A stretch of DNA of 64,000 nt, from contig WWBZ02000062.1 in the NCBI GenBank assembly GCA_011503125.2, positions 2,852,001 to 2,916,000 on the forward strand, in the 5' to 3' direction. The first letter of the stretch is position 1, and each line of letters opens with the position of its first letter. The stretch comes from Botryosphaeria dothidea (taxonomy: Eukaryota; Ascomycota; Dothideomycetes; Botryosphaeriales; Botryosphaeriaceae). A program made the translations under genes and the position numbers. A model generated the notes under the pieces. That model saw nothing but the letters and a program-made list of their open reading frames with translations, ran no database searches and was not told where the DNA came from. Shown here in pieces: positions 46,401 through 56,631 of this stretch.

Positions 46401-47754
46401 GCAGGCCATAGGAAGACGGGAATTGTTCCCCGTTGAGAACCGAGACTTCCTTGAAAGCGCATATATCAGTGCCGGCCTATATGGAGAGGGGTTGTCTGCA
46501 TTTGAGGAGATTTTGTCCGAGGATCGGAAAAAGTATGGCGACAAACATCACTATCCCCTTCGGGACGAATACATAATCAGCAAGATTTTGAATCGCCTGG
46601 GCAAAGACGATGATGCTCTGGAACGGTGTCGCCATGTCGTTGCAATTGCGGACAAAAGTCAGGGTCTGAGAGCCACTTCGACAAATCTCTGGGCACTTGT
46701 GAGTATCGGCATTCACTTACACAACCTCGGTCGTGAGCAGGAGGCCATCGTCTGGCTGGAGTCGCACTATACGAACACTCGTTTTGACCTACACATGAAA
46801 ATCAAAGCCTATGCACACTTTGCTTTGGGTATAGCGTACTACGCTGACCGCAGTTCCAACGAACGTGCCCTGGACCCTGCAATTCATCACCTGAGGCAGG
46901 GCATTTCCATCCGGAAAGAGTTCTTGGGAAGAGCCGACGAGGAAGTCTGTCTGTACCTCTGCTACCTTGGAAGAGCCCTGATGGCTGCAGGCCGTTACGA
47001 TGAGCTTTTGCAAAACGCGCGTTGCTGTCTTGATGCTAGCAGCAGATGCTGCGGAACAGACCACAACCACACTCGACAAGCCTCAGTCCAGTTGGCCGTT
47101 ACATTGGACGGCCTGAGTCGCCACGAAGAGGCACGGGAACTTCGTCGGAAAACTTCTGCAGAGATTGTAAACAATAAATGCACGAAAGAGGCCTGCCATT
47201 CCCTAAGGGCTCTCTCTGAAGAGGCGAGGAAGCTTGGGGCTGTGGATGAAGCAATCGAGTGGTTAAAAGGAGCCGTGGAGTTGGAATCTGCTCATTTCCA
47301 TGCTCTTGATAAACCTTTCAAGATGCGGAACTCTCTTTATTTTCTTTTGGGGGAGCATGGTAGGTACGAAGATGCGCTCAAGGTGCAAAAGGGGACTGCT
47401 AGAAGTGCAAGGGTGCACTTTGGATCTAAACACTGGCATACTGTTAAAGCGAGGTTTTGGCTCGGCGAATCCTTCTACGAATTAGGCCACAACGTTGAGT
47501 CTCGGGGATGCCTTGCAGATGTCCAGAGGATCATCAAAGGCACTTCGCTTGACAGCACATTGTTCGGTTTCGATGTACGAATTGTACAGGCGGGTGCACT
47601 ATGGGGACTCGGAGAATTCAAAGAGTGTTTGACAATTGTCACAGAGGCATTGGACTCTTATGATGGCCGAGAAGCATCTGGAGGTTCGGGCAGTGGCTGG
47701 ACGTCCAAGACACTCGAGTTGGCGCAGTGGTTGCGGGAAAATACCGTACAATGA
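43433..47754 (+). CDS. NACHT-TPR STAND (NLR-like) protein
   Basis: A predicted 1402-residue signalling ATPase from exons 43433-43455, 43505-44112 and 44177-47754. Residues 1-210 form an all-helical N-terminal domain of the fungal DUF7708 kind (LEKFQKYTATLQGLSDVVD, ADFLCPIWAPIRFVL). The NACHT domain has P-loop GTHGCGKSVLAS near 281-292, Walker B FYVLDGLDEATDE near 373, and a winged-helix part with RRPLTPDELAWAHAL. The C-terminus from about 880 is an array of TPR-like helices (YEIMGHSYSRMKQYENAITFL, ICRQILPRVDG, YLCYLGRALMAAGRYDELL). Fungal STAND proteins act in non-self recognition and programmed cell death, with the repeats as sensor and the N-terminus as effector. That role is inferred here. 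The gene is intact, with no frameshift or stop. Its 3' end is 130 bp from HIS6, transcribed towards it. Exon 1 is 23 nt, and its start is supported by the frame join only. Confidence 0.88.
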
Positions 47755-47884
47755 CTTTGTCGCGAGTCGGTACTGTAGAGTTATTATTGTCATACAGTTG
47801 ATCAAGTTTAGGAGAAATGTAGACGTTCTCTATTTTCTTCTTTCATTCTTCTACCCTATACGCTCCTCTTATATGTACGATCCA

Positions 47885-48806
47885 CTATTTCTCCTGCCTA
47901 TGATTCCACGCAATGCAGTCCTCGAACTTTACTGCACTTCCGCCAAATATGTCCAGGGCACTCCCAATGGTCAGATCGACCTTGCCAGTACTCAGATACT
48001 TGACCGTATCCAAGTCCTCCAAGCTTTTGCCACCACCCGCATATGTAATGGGAATGCTGCACCACGCAGCCAGCTTCCTAACGAGCTCGTGGTCAATGCC
48101 CTGCTGAAGCCCCTCGTTATCGGCAGCATGGATGAGGAACTCGGAGCAATAAGGCTCAAGGAGGGATATCGACTCTGCAAAATCAATCAGCCGTTAGGTT
48201 TCCTCCCCTGAAGGTTACATTTGAAGTACATACCTTGATTGAGCTCCATGTCTGTAATAGTCTGCCACTTGTTCATGGCCACGAACCATGTTTCACCGCG
48301 CCTTCGGCAGCTGAGATCAATGACGAGCTTCTCTTTGTCGCCACCTAGCGCTTTCAAGACAGCTTGTAGCCGCTCGAGCGAAAACTTGCCTGACGGGAAG
48401 AGGTACGATGTGATGATCACCTACTATTCTCCCGTGAGTCACTGCCCTTTATATACAGCAGCCTTCCCTGTGCGAATACTCAGGGATTCCTCCAGTATGT
48501 ACCGACCTTCTCAGCTCTCCGCTCAATCCACGTCCCAGCATTGGCGTCTGTAATGCCACCACCAACCTGTAGCCCATTCGGCCACGCCTTCACAGCCTCC
48601 GTCGCTGCATCCTCATTGCCAGGGCCGAGCATGATAACATGCGCTCCCGCCAGCCCATTGTCCTTGTACAGCTTCGCGAAGTGGCCGGCCGGCAATTCGG
48701 AGACGTGGTTCGTCTTTAGCTCGGAATCGGTGGTGGTGAGGGTGCCGCCGACGATCTGTTTGACAGAGCCGGCGTGCAGGTCGATGCAAGGGCGGAAGCG
48801 TGTCAT
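47885..48806 (-). CDS. HIS6: ProFAR isomerase, histidine biosynthesis
   Basis: Phosphoribosylformimino-5-aminoimidazole carboxamide ribotide isomerase, step four of histidine synthesis, is a cytosolic (beta/alpha)8 barrel. Exons are 48806-48507, 48420-48234 and 48174-47885, giving 258 residues, the usual fungal length. Markers in order are [17 protein letters not shown] at the N-terminus, [23 protein letters not shown] (first phosphate loop), KVIITSYLF across the first splice, [30 protein letters not shown] and the second phosphate-binding loop [12 protein letters not shown]. The donor of intron 1 (GTCGGT) is poor, but the conserved Lys-Val-Ile join fixes it. The ORF extends upstream of 48806 in frame, but 48806 gives the family's usual M(T)RFRPCID start. 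It is divergent from FAF1, 215 bp between ATGs. Confidence 0.95.
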
Positions 48807-49021
48807 TGTGTTCTGTCCGAGGCCAGAACTCGAGTCTCGGCGGTTCAATTGGTGGTGGGGGTGAGTGATGGCGGGGCTCTGACGTGCGCGTCGGAGGTGA
48901 CTGCGGGCATCTTTTCTGCCGTGCGTCTCCGCCTGCGCCTCGCGCGTCTGCTTAGAAAAGTTGCGCGACACACGACTGACAACGGCACGACCACGACGTT
49001 CGCCTTCAGACATATCTCACA

Positions 49022-49958
49022 ATGGTGGTCGCGCTCGGCAGGCGGAAGCGGGTCGGAGCCAAGGCTGCGCCGGCAAGCAAGCGCGCAGCGAAAGAGGAAT
49101 TGTCCTCTGATGAGTCGGATTCGGAGGATATGCGCGATGCCTTCCGTCGCGCTTTCGAGGCCAAGTTCAAGCCGCTGGACGGCGTGAAGAAGAAGGAAGA
49201 GAAGAAGGCGCCCACGGCCGCCGAGGAGGAAGACGACGAGAGCGAAGACAACGAATGGGAGGGCATATCCGAAGACGAGGAACCGGGCAACACAGTCGAA
49301 GTCATCGAAATCGCCGGTCCCAGCCGTGCCGAGCGCGCCAGCAAAAATGAGCTGAAAGCATTCATGGTATGCCTCTCCTCAAAAATGATCCGTAGGAAGC
49401 GTTTGACTAAAAGATAGTCTCAAAAAGTCAGCGAAACCTCCCACCAATCCTACCAAAAAACCCTCCGACAACTCCAAATCCGCCGCCGATGAAGACGGAG
49501 ATGCCGCCGCCGATGCTCTCAACCTCAAGAACGACCTCGCCCTCCAGCGCCTCCTCAAGGAATCCCACCTCCTCGATGCTTCCTCCCCGAACTCCCTCTC
49601 AGCCGGTCCTTCCGGCAAGAACAGGCATAAGGCGACGGACCTTCGCATTCAGGCCCTCGGTTCCAAGGCGTCCATTATGGCACAGGAGAAAATGCCTATG
49701 TCGCACCGCAAAGGAATCAAGGCCAAGTCCATGGCAAAGGAGGACAAACGACGGAGAGAGGCGAGGGAGAACGGCATCATCCTGGAGAAGGAGAGGAAGG
49801 AGAGGAAGGATGTGGGGAAGAAGAGGGAGAGGGGCGTTGGTGGGCCGGGAGTGGGCAAGTTTAGTGGCGGAACATTGAAGTTGACAAGGAGGGATATCAT
49901 GAGTATTACGGGTGAAGGAAGAGGAGTTAGTGGAAAGAAGGGCGGAAAGAGGAGATGA
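49022..49958 (+). CDS. FAF1: FAF1-like 40S pre-rRNA processing factor
   Basis: A predicted 291-residue, highly charged nucleolar protein. Yeast Faf1 is needed for early 18S rRNA processing in the small-subunit processome. Exons are 49022-49366 and 49428-49958. Markers are a basic start (GRRKRVGAKAAPASKR), acidic tracts (EEEDDESEDNEWEGISEDEE), KNELKAFM at the exon-1 end, the conserved LKNDLALQRLLKESHLL, LGSKASIMAQEKMPMSHRKGI, a Lys/Arg-rich helix and a glycine-rich end (GGPGVGKFSGGTLKLTRRDI). The splice needs comment. The first AG after the TGACTAA branch site (gatag, 49417) puts exon 2 out of frame. The next AG (caaaaag, 49427) restores it and gives KAFM-SAKPPTNP. The first AG lies only a few bases from the branch, so skipping is credible. 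Confidence 0.88.
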
Positions 49959-50619
49959 GAAAAACGCTGATGTGCGGAAGATACCATGCAAATTAGGTTT
50001 GTGCGAGGCGTTTGGTGAACAGGGGATACGGAATATCTGCATTTGTCTTGCTGAGGCATTTTATCCTCCCGATTGAGCTTTATTGGACTATGTGCTCTGA
50101 TACAATCCATTTACCATGGCACACAAGTCTTTTCTTGATGTACGTAACTAGAGATAATTTGAACGAATATATTGGTCATAGAAAACGGGAAAAAGTTATA
50201 CCATCTTTAAGGTTGTAGCAATTGTTCCTTGATATTCATCTTATCCTACATAAGCAATGCATTGAGTTCGAAAAACACCTGATGCTATCACCTCCATCCC
50301 ATCCAGGTCATGATTCGCGGTCCTCGCATCCGTATCAGGAGTAGCACTGAAATCTATCATCCTTAAGCAACAATCGGTATCATCCCCTCCGAGAGTCTCA
50401 GATCGTATTGCAGTTCACCGATCGCAATGACAAAACGCCGTCAATCGCCAAGTTCTGTTGGATCCCTCCTGAGGTACTGTATCAGAATAGAAAGCAAAAG
50501 GAAAAAGCACACGCATGGGGTATCGCATCGTATCTCGTGCACGATACGGCTGCACCGTCCGATTCTACAGCCCCTGGCAAGGAAACATTTTTTCTTTCGT
50601 ACACAATTTGCCACGGCCC
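49959..50619. other. Shared 3' flank of FAF1 and the DDT/WHIM gene
   Basis: 661 bp of tail-to-tail spacer, T-rich near 50040-50220. Short open frames (94 codons or fewer) have no domain. I see no gene. Confidence 0.5.
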
Positions 50620-52913
50620 CTACTGCGTGGTATTCGCAGGCGAGGCGTCAGGCATAGCCAACTCCTGGATCTTGGTAGGAGGCGCATCGTGAACCGCCTG
50701 ACCGTTGAGAAGCGGTTGCTGGGCAGAGTAACCGTTGGCGACCGGGACAGACTCTTCAGGCTGGCCGTTTACTTCAGGCTTGCCCGGCTTTAGAGTGATG
50801 CTGGCCGGAGGTGAAGGTAGCTTCGCAATCCCTTCAGCATGGACAGGTTCGGCTAGCAAAGGCTTGGAAGTCGTCTGAGCATTGTCGGAGGTGATTTGTG
50901 CAGGTTGCTGGATAGCGCGGATAGAGTCATCTACTGAGGCAGCCTTCTGGGTGATAGCGTCAGCAGGAGTTGTAGCGGCGTGCGTTCTGGCAGCAGCAGC
51001 GCCATCGATGTCCATCTTGTCTTCAACCTGCTCGTTCAACGCCGGCGGGCTGCTGGGCTGCTGAACTGGGCTACTCGCAGCTGCTAGGCGTTCGGGGTGG
51101 ATGCGAAGGGTCACAACAAGACTACCCCTCGGCTTGACGTAGATCTCATCATCTGACTCATCATCACCCATGGACTCTTCATCGTCGTCGTCGTTGAGCC
51201 CGAGGTCGTCCTCGTCATCATCGTCACCTCCGTCCCACTCGTCCGCCTCTTCTTCGTCGTCCATTTCGTCAATGCTGTTGTAGCCCTCAATGTGCTTGTG
51301 GTGGCTGCGCTGAGGCACTCCAACTCTGCCACGAACAATGCGAGTAGCCCGGCCATTCGGCCCTTCTGAAGCATCAGAGCGCTCGTACTCTCCAGTGGCA
51401 GCAGAATCGAAATCCGTGTTCTGGCCGCTAAGAAGAGATTCACCATAGACGCCGCCAAGTCGTGAGCGAACCTGGCGACCACTGGCAGTAATCACCGGCA
51501 TGTTGTCTGTAGGAGTGCCGCGACGTGTAGAGCGGCGCGTTGACAATGCATCAGAAGTATCTTCCTCTTCGTCGGAGAAGGTGTACTTCATGCGCTTGCC
51601 ACGGGTACGGCCCTCGTATAGTGAAAATCCAGGTTCGGGACGTGCAAACTGTGCCTTGCGCTGCATGCGATACTCACGGCGCTTTCGCTTCTGCAAAAAG
51701 TTGTCAGTACATGTTATGCTAATAGGAATGGTCAACGCGTGACGTGGTGGAGATAGCGCTTACCTCCTCAGTGGCCTCGAAGCGAGGGATGGCCGCGTTG
51801 ATCCTCTCACCCAGCCTCCGTGACGCCTGAGTGCTATCTTCTGCCAGCTTCGCTGCCACAACACGCAGCTCATCTATGGTGCCGGCCACGCTCCACCAAG
51901 TAATCTTCTTGTTGGCCGGGTTGCTCTCGCGGTATAGGCGGAACGGTGTGTCGTCCTTGCCCTCGACAAGCCAGTAGCGGCGCTTATCGCCGTCCGAACC
52001 CCAAGCCTGCACTGAGAGCGGCTGATTCAAGTCGTCGTCATGGCGGTTCTGCTTGTAGGATTCCTTGATGATACCCTTTATGACTTCAGATCCGTGAAGG
52101 CTCCAGATGATGATGGCACGCAGGACTGACAACTGCGAGAAAATTAGCGAAACGCTCGGGAACTAACAGCAGTATGTTCGCCACTCACCCTCTCCTGTGG
52201 TGTCATGTTATTGAAGGAGCGACTGCCAGACAAAGGGTTGACGTTGCCCCAAGCGCGGGGCCATTCAGGCCTGTGAGTAGACATAACCTCTTCAAGGGCG
52301 CGACCATAGTGACCCTTCCTGCAGCGTATGTTAGCTTGAGTCAACAATGACTTTGTGTGTACATGGCCAGATGTCCTTCTGGAGAGACCGGGGAGGAGGT
52401 GCGACAGGTATCGGGCGCTGGGTGACGTACTCGACAGGCTTCTTGCGGTTGAGGGCGAGTCCGAGAAGCGCGCATAGTAAACTCTCGACCTGCGGCGATG
52501 GAACAGGATCGACGATTCCCCTCTCGATATCCTGAGGGCCGAGATGCGGGCATTTCGGCGGGAAGGCATCGGTAAAGCGCGACCGGAACATGACGATGAA
52601 CTATGATGTCGCATCCGCATTAGCATGGTATACAGTGCAAATGCGACGCGTCCGTCGCGTCGTGACGTGTCATATCGCGCCAACAACTCACAGCTATGTC
52701 TGGATTGTCAGCCAGCACCTCCTCGTGCGGAGGTGAGGCGGGGCGCTTCCTCTGGACTTGCGGACTCGGCGGTGCTTGCGCGGTGGTCGTGGCGGCCATC
52801 TTCTTTTTCGAGGACGGCTTTTGCAGAAACTTGTCGAGAGGCCCAATGACCTTCGCCTCGTCGTCGCTCGCGGGCGGCGACGACAATACCGAGGAGAGCT
52901 CGGAGTCGCTCAT
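50620..52913 (-). CDS. DDT/WHIM-domain chromatin protein
   Basis: A predicted 653-residue nuclear protein from exons 52913-52692, 52600-52431, 52318-52189, 52132-51764 and 51690-50620. The N-terminus is acidic-Ser (SDSELSSVLSSPPASDDEAK). Residues 75-170 look like a DDT domain (FTDAFPPKCPHLGPQDIERG, QVESLLCALLGLALNRKKPVE). Residues 175-297 carry a WHIM1-type block (LSVLRAIIIWSLHGSEVIKGIIKES, QPLSVQAWGSDGDKRRYWLVEG). Next come a basic stretch (KRKRREYRMQRKAQF) and a long Asp/Glu tract at about 437-477. The C-terminus is disordered. In known proteins DDT and WHIM pack together and bind ISWI-type ATPases and linker DNA, so a role as a remodeller or chromatin-reader subunit is likely. I cannot name the complex, so no symbol is given. 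All joins keep frame and conserved blocks. Confidence 0.82.
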
Positions 52914-54582
52914 GTTGTGGGGGTGGGAGGTAGTGGTTGAAGTTGGATGAGGTCGCAGTGGGTCGGCGGGTGGTGGATGCGAAGTGCGCGGCCGACGGAA
53001 GCACCACGAGAATGAAGCTAACTGAAGCACGGCAACGATAAGATTACATGATTGGTTTGGGCATCTTTGGCACCGGGTGCACGTCATATGTCCAGGGCCT
53101 GGGCTTATTTTCCTCAATTCACAATGGCTTCTCGAGAACACAGCAAGACAAGTTCCATTCGAAGCAACTATCTAACAGCTTACCACACCCGCCTTTTCAC
53201 GAAGTGCCGCCAACGGATCCTGCCATCTCTTCATCGACATTTGCTCCATGCTTCACGGACCTTCCCAATTCCGAAGCCCGATGTTGACTAGGCATCAATA
53301 CAATTCGCAACCTCTGCAAAGGCCTATCGTGCAGCGACGAAGAACATCCCAAAGGTAATAGCAAACAACGATCGCATAGAAATTTTTCTTGAATTCGTGC
53401 CGCTCTTTTCTTCCTTGCGGATGTGGCAGTGACAGACCCCACGCTCGAGTGTGGAGAAGGTACATGCATGTACGCGAGGGAGGCGAGCGATAATCTGGCT
53501 GCTCTCTCGGGGTAAATCCTCTTTTTCCAGCCACGACTGATTTCGTTCCGCCGTGAGCGTGGTGTTCGTCTGGATGGAGTTTCGGGGCGACTTCCGCGCT
53601 GGCGGATTGAGCGACGACGTGCACCTGTCCCCCCACTACAGAACAAGGCCATCGAAATGTCGGGTGCAAATTTCTCGCTGCTCGATCAGATGCGTTTCCA
53701 AGTCCGACCGGATACCCAAGCTCTTTCTCATCAAAGTGTGAGGTTTGCGTAGCATGGGCATGCCGGCACCGACCCTCGGCAAAAAGTTCTGCGACCGTGA
53801 TTGACGTATGCTCGGGGAATCTCTCTTTCCAGCCTGCTCTTTCACAACCGTCACTCCAAAGGTTGAGTTACATACCAGAAAATGATGAAAACAGAGCCGC
53901 GATTGATAATTTCTGTCCAGAGTGGATGGGGGAAGGAGAACAAGGACACAGAATAGAGAGCCAAAGGAGCCAACTGAACCCAATAAGGGTGGAGACATAG
54001 ATAAGACGAGAATATGAAGTTGTTGAACCCAGGGCAGTAAGTAAGGGTTGTTGGCGTTGATGTTTTGCGACGACTTGGCAGTCCAGTGACTTGTCGCGCT
54101 CTTGGAGTTTTGCTATGGCATGTGCTCATTGCCCACAACGGAAACGCGCTCGGACAAACTAGCGATGCAATGGAATCATCCCACCTGCGATGCGTGACTT
54201 TTCATGAGCGAGGCCACGACTGAACTCATTCATGAATGGCTTTGCCTCTGGACGGGCAGCGACATGAAATCAGCGCTTATTCATCGCATCTGAGCAGCTA
54301 GTGATCGCGCGGATGCAAAAAGAACCTAAGTGGAGCGCGGTTGCATACAGGTGAGCGCGTGTGGTGGTGATGCGCGCCGGCTGATGGGAGTCCGGTGGTG
54401 AGGGACGAGACGCGGTAGGTTGAAGTGCGGCCGGCCGGATTTTGGGCGGCCAGCCCCAGTCAGGCTAGTGCGCTACAGTGGCCCGTGCACGATGGTCTTC
54501 GCGAAAACGCCCACAAAGCGAAATCACAACTGCAGAGGACGACGGACCGGACACCACCTGCACGACAACAACAGCAGCAAAA
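52914..54582. other. Divergent promoter region before uL2 gene
   Basis: 1.67 kb lie between the DDT/WHIM start (minus) and the uL2 start (plus). Minus-strand frames of 124 and 151 codons (53197-53669) overlap in different frames and have no domain. Sequence after 54350 is GC-rich, then CA/AC-rich (ACAACAACAGCAGCAAAA) just before the uL2 ATG, a common fungal leader composition. Confidence 0.45.
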
Positions 54583-55706
54583 ATGGTCAGTACAATTCCG
54601 CTCGCAGCACTGCATACTCGCACAAGTCCCTCTGCTCGGGATGGATCTCGCCGCCGAGGCATCGCATTGGGTCTCTGCGCGAATGGGAATCGCGCAGTGC
54701 CGTTTCCAGGCGAAGACGGCGAATTTCCTCTTGCCTCACCACAGATGATTGCGAGCGAACTCGAGCTGACATTTCCCAGGGTCGCGTCATTAGGAACCAG
54801 AGGAAGGGGTATGCGCAACACTCGAGAACTCATCGATCCCGATTCGCTAACTTGCAAAAGTCGTGGTTCCATCTTCACGGCCCACACCCGTCTCAACAAG
54901 GCCCCCGCCAAGTTCAGGACCAACGACTTCGCTGAGCGTCATGGCTACATCCGTGGTGTCGTGAAGGACATCATCCACGACCCCGGCCGTGGTGCTCCTC
55001 TCGCCAAGGTCGTTTTCCGCGACCCGTACCGCTTCAAGCTCCACACCGAGACTTTCATCGCCAACGAGGGCATGTACACTGGCCAGTTCATCTACGCCGG
55101 CAAGAACGCCAGCTTGACCATCGGCAACGTCCTCCCTCTCGGCTCCGTTCCCGAGGGTACCGTCGTCACCAACGTCGAGGAGAAGGTTGGTGACCGCGGT
55201 GCGCTCGGCCGCACTTCCGGCAACTACGTCACCGTCATTGGCCACAACCCCGACGAGGGCAAGACCCGTGTCAAGCTCCCCTCTGGTGCCAAGAAGGTCG
55301 TCTCCAGCTCCGTCCGTGGTATGGTCGGTATCGTCGCTGGTGGCGGAAGGACGGACAAGCCTCTCCTGAGTATGTGCAGTGTTCGCTAGGTTTTGCAGGG
55401 GAAGCAGGAGCTAATTTCGTCAACAGAGGCGTCCCGTGCTAAGCACAAGTTCGCTGTCAAGCGCAACTCTTGGCCCAAGACTCGTGGTGTTGCCATGAAC
55501 CCCGTCGACCATGTAAGTAGATCGAAAGTTTGGTGGAAAAACGCGGTACTAATGCCCTTTCCCTACAGCCTCACGGTGGTGGTAACCACCAGCATATTGG
55601 TAAGGCCTCGACCATCTCCCGCTACGCCGCACAGGGTCAAAAGGCCGGTCTTATTGCTGCCAGGAGAACCGGTCTGCTCCGTGGTACGCAGAAGACGAAG
55701 GAGTAG
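54583..55706 (+). CDS. RPL2: 60S ribosomal protein uL2 (L2/L8)
   Basis: A 254-residue core protein of the large subunit, next to the peptidyl-transferase centre. It is recognised by [15 protein letters not shown] at the N-terminus, [82 protein letters not shown] with the invariant histidine, and TGLLRGTQ at the end. Five exons: 54583-54585, 54780-54808, 54861-55369, 55427-55512 and 55569-55706. Exon 1 is just the ATG: GTCAGT follows at once, and the family's second residue (Gly) begins exon 2 after CATTTCCCAG. Exon 2 is 29 nt. The open frame that runs through intron 1 from 54478 is not homologous to uL2, which supports splicing. Codon use is strongly C-ending, as expected of a highly expressed gene. 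Confidence 0.95.
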
Positions 55707-56631
55707 ATTCACGGGTGACGCATGGGTTCGGGTGTTCATTGCTGCGGGTTCTGGTTTCCTCGGGGCGAATAGTACCCTTTATGTACCGGGAAATAAAAAA
55801 AACATGGTGCATGCGAGATTTCTTCAGCAAACCAGCAGACGCAGCCACATATGGCAGCTCCACAAGAAATTGCGAGAGGTTATCCGGGGAAGTGCGATCG
55901 AGTGAGGCCACGCAGCTTCATAAAAGGCCTGAGGGGCAGATCCTCATCAAAATACATGCGTTCGATATGACGTCCAAAAATAGGAGATTGTGTCCATAGT
56001 AGGGAGGCCGTACGAGTACGGTTCAATGTCAATCCATCCTGTAGCTGTTTCAGATTGTCGATTGGCACGAAGCACAGCGTATCATCGGCATGCGCCCGCA
56101 ATCCCCCCCTTTGGCGAGATGGGCGCAAACGAGGGGCAAGCGCGAATCGCACTGGTGAAGGCGGGCTAAGCCACGATTTTGATGGGGACAGCTCGTGCTT
56201 TAGGCCGCGCGGTTCCCGCGTCCAGTCCAGGCCCTTGCACAGGATCGGCACGGCCCCAAGGGTTCCTTGTGGCATCATCCAGGCCTCGACTTCCAAGTGC
56301 CTTATATGTTGACAGCTGCCCATGCCGCAGAGTTCCGGTCGTGTCTTCCTCACCTGTCTACTCTATTTGCAGCCCCTCACGCTCGCTTCCTGCCCTTACT
56401 TTCTCTTCGCCCGCCTGTTTTTCTGAGCCATTTTCGACCTGAAACCTTGCATGCGATACTAGCAAGCATCGCCGCCCCTCCACACACCGCGAAAGTGTCC
56501 AGGGCACCACGATTCAGCCAGCACAGCGCCTAATTACCCGCCACTAACACGTGTGATCTTCGTCCCGCTCCTTTTCTCCAACCGGCCCTCTCGAACGACC
56601 GAATTCACGAATTTACCATCAAAACACCAAC
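55707..56631. other. Intergenic, no gene seen
   Basis: The 925-bp spacer contains the uL2 3' flank and the BAR gene promoter. A CT-rich stretch (56330-56600) leads up to the ATG at 56632. A 157-codon minus-strand open frame (55880-56353) has no domain. Confidence 0.5.

Noticed and set aside
49364..49430. Apparent frameshift in FAF1 between exon 1 and exon 2
   Set aside because: Using the acceptor at 49427 instead of 49417 restores the frame and the conserved sequence, so no mutation is needed.
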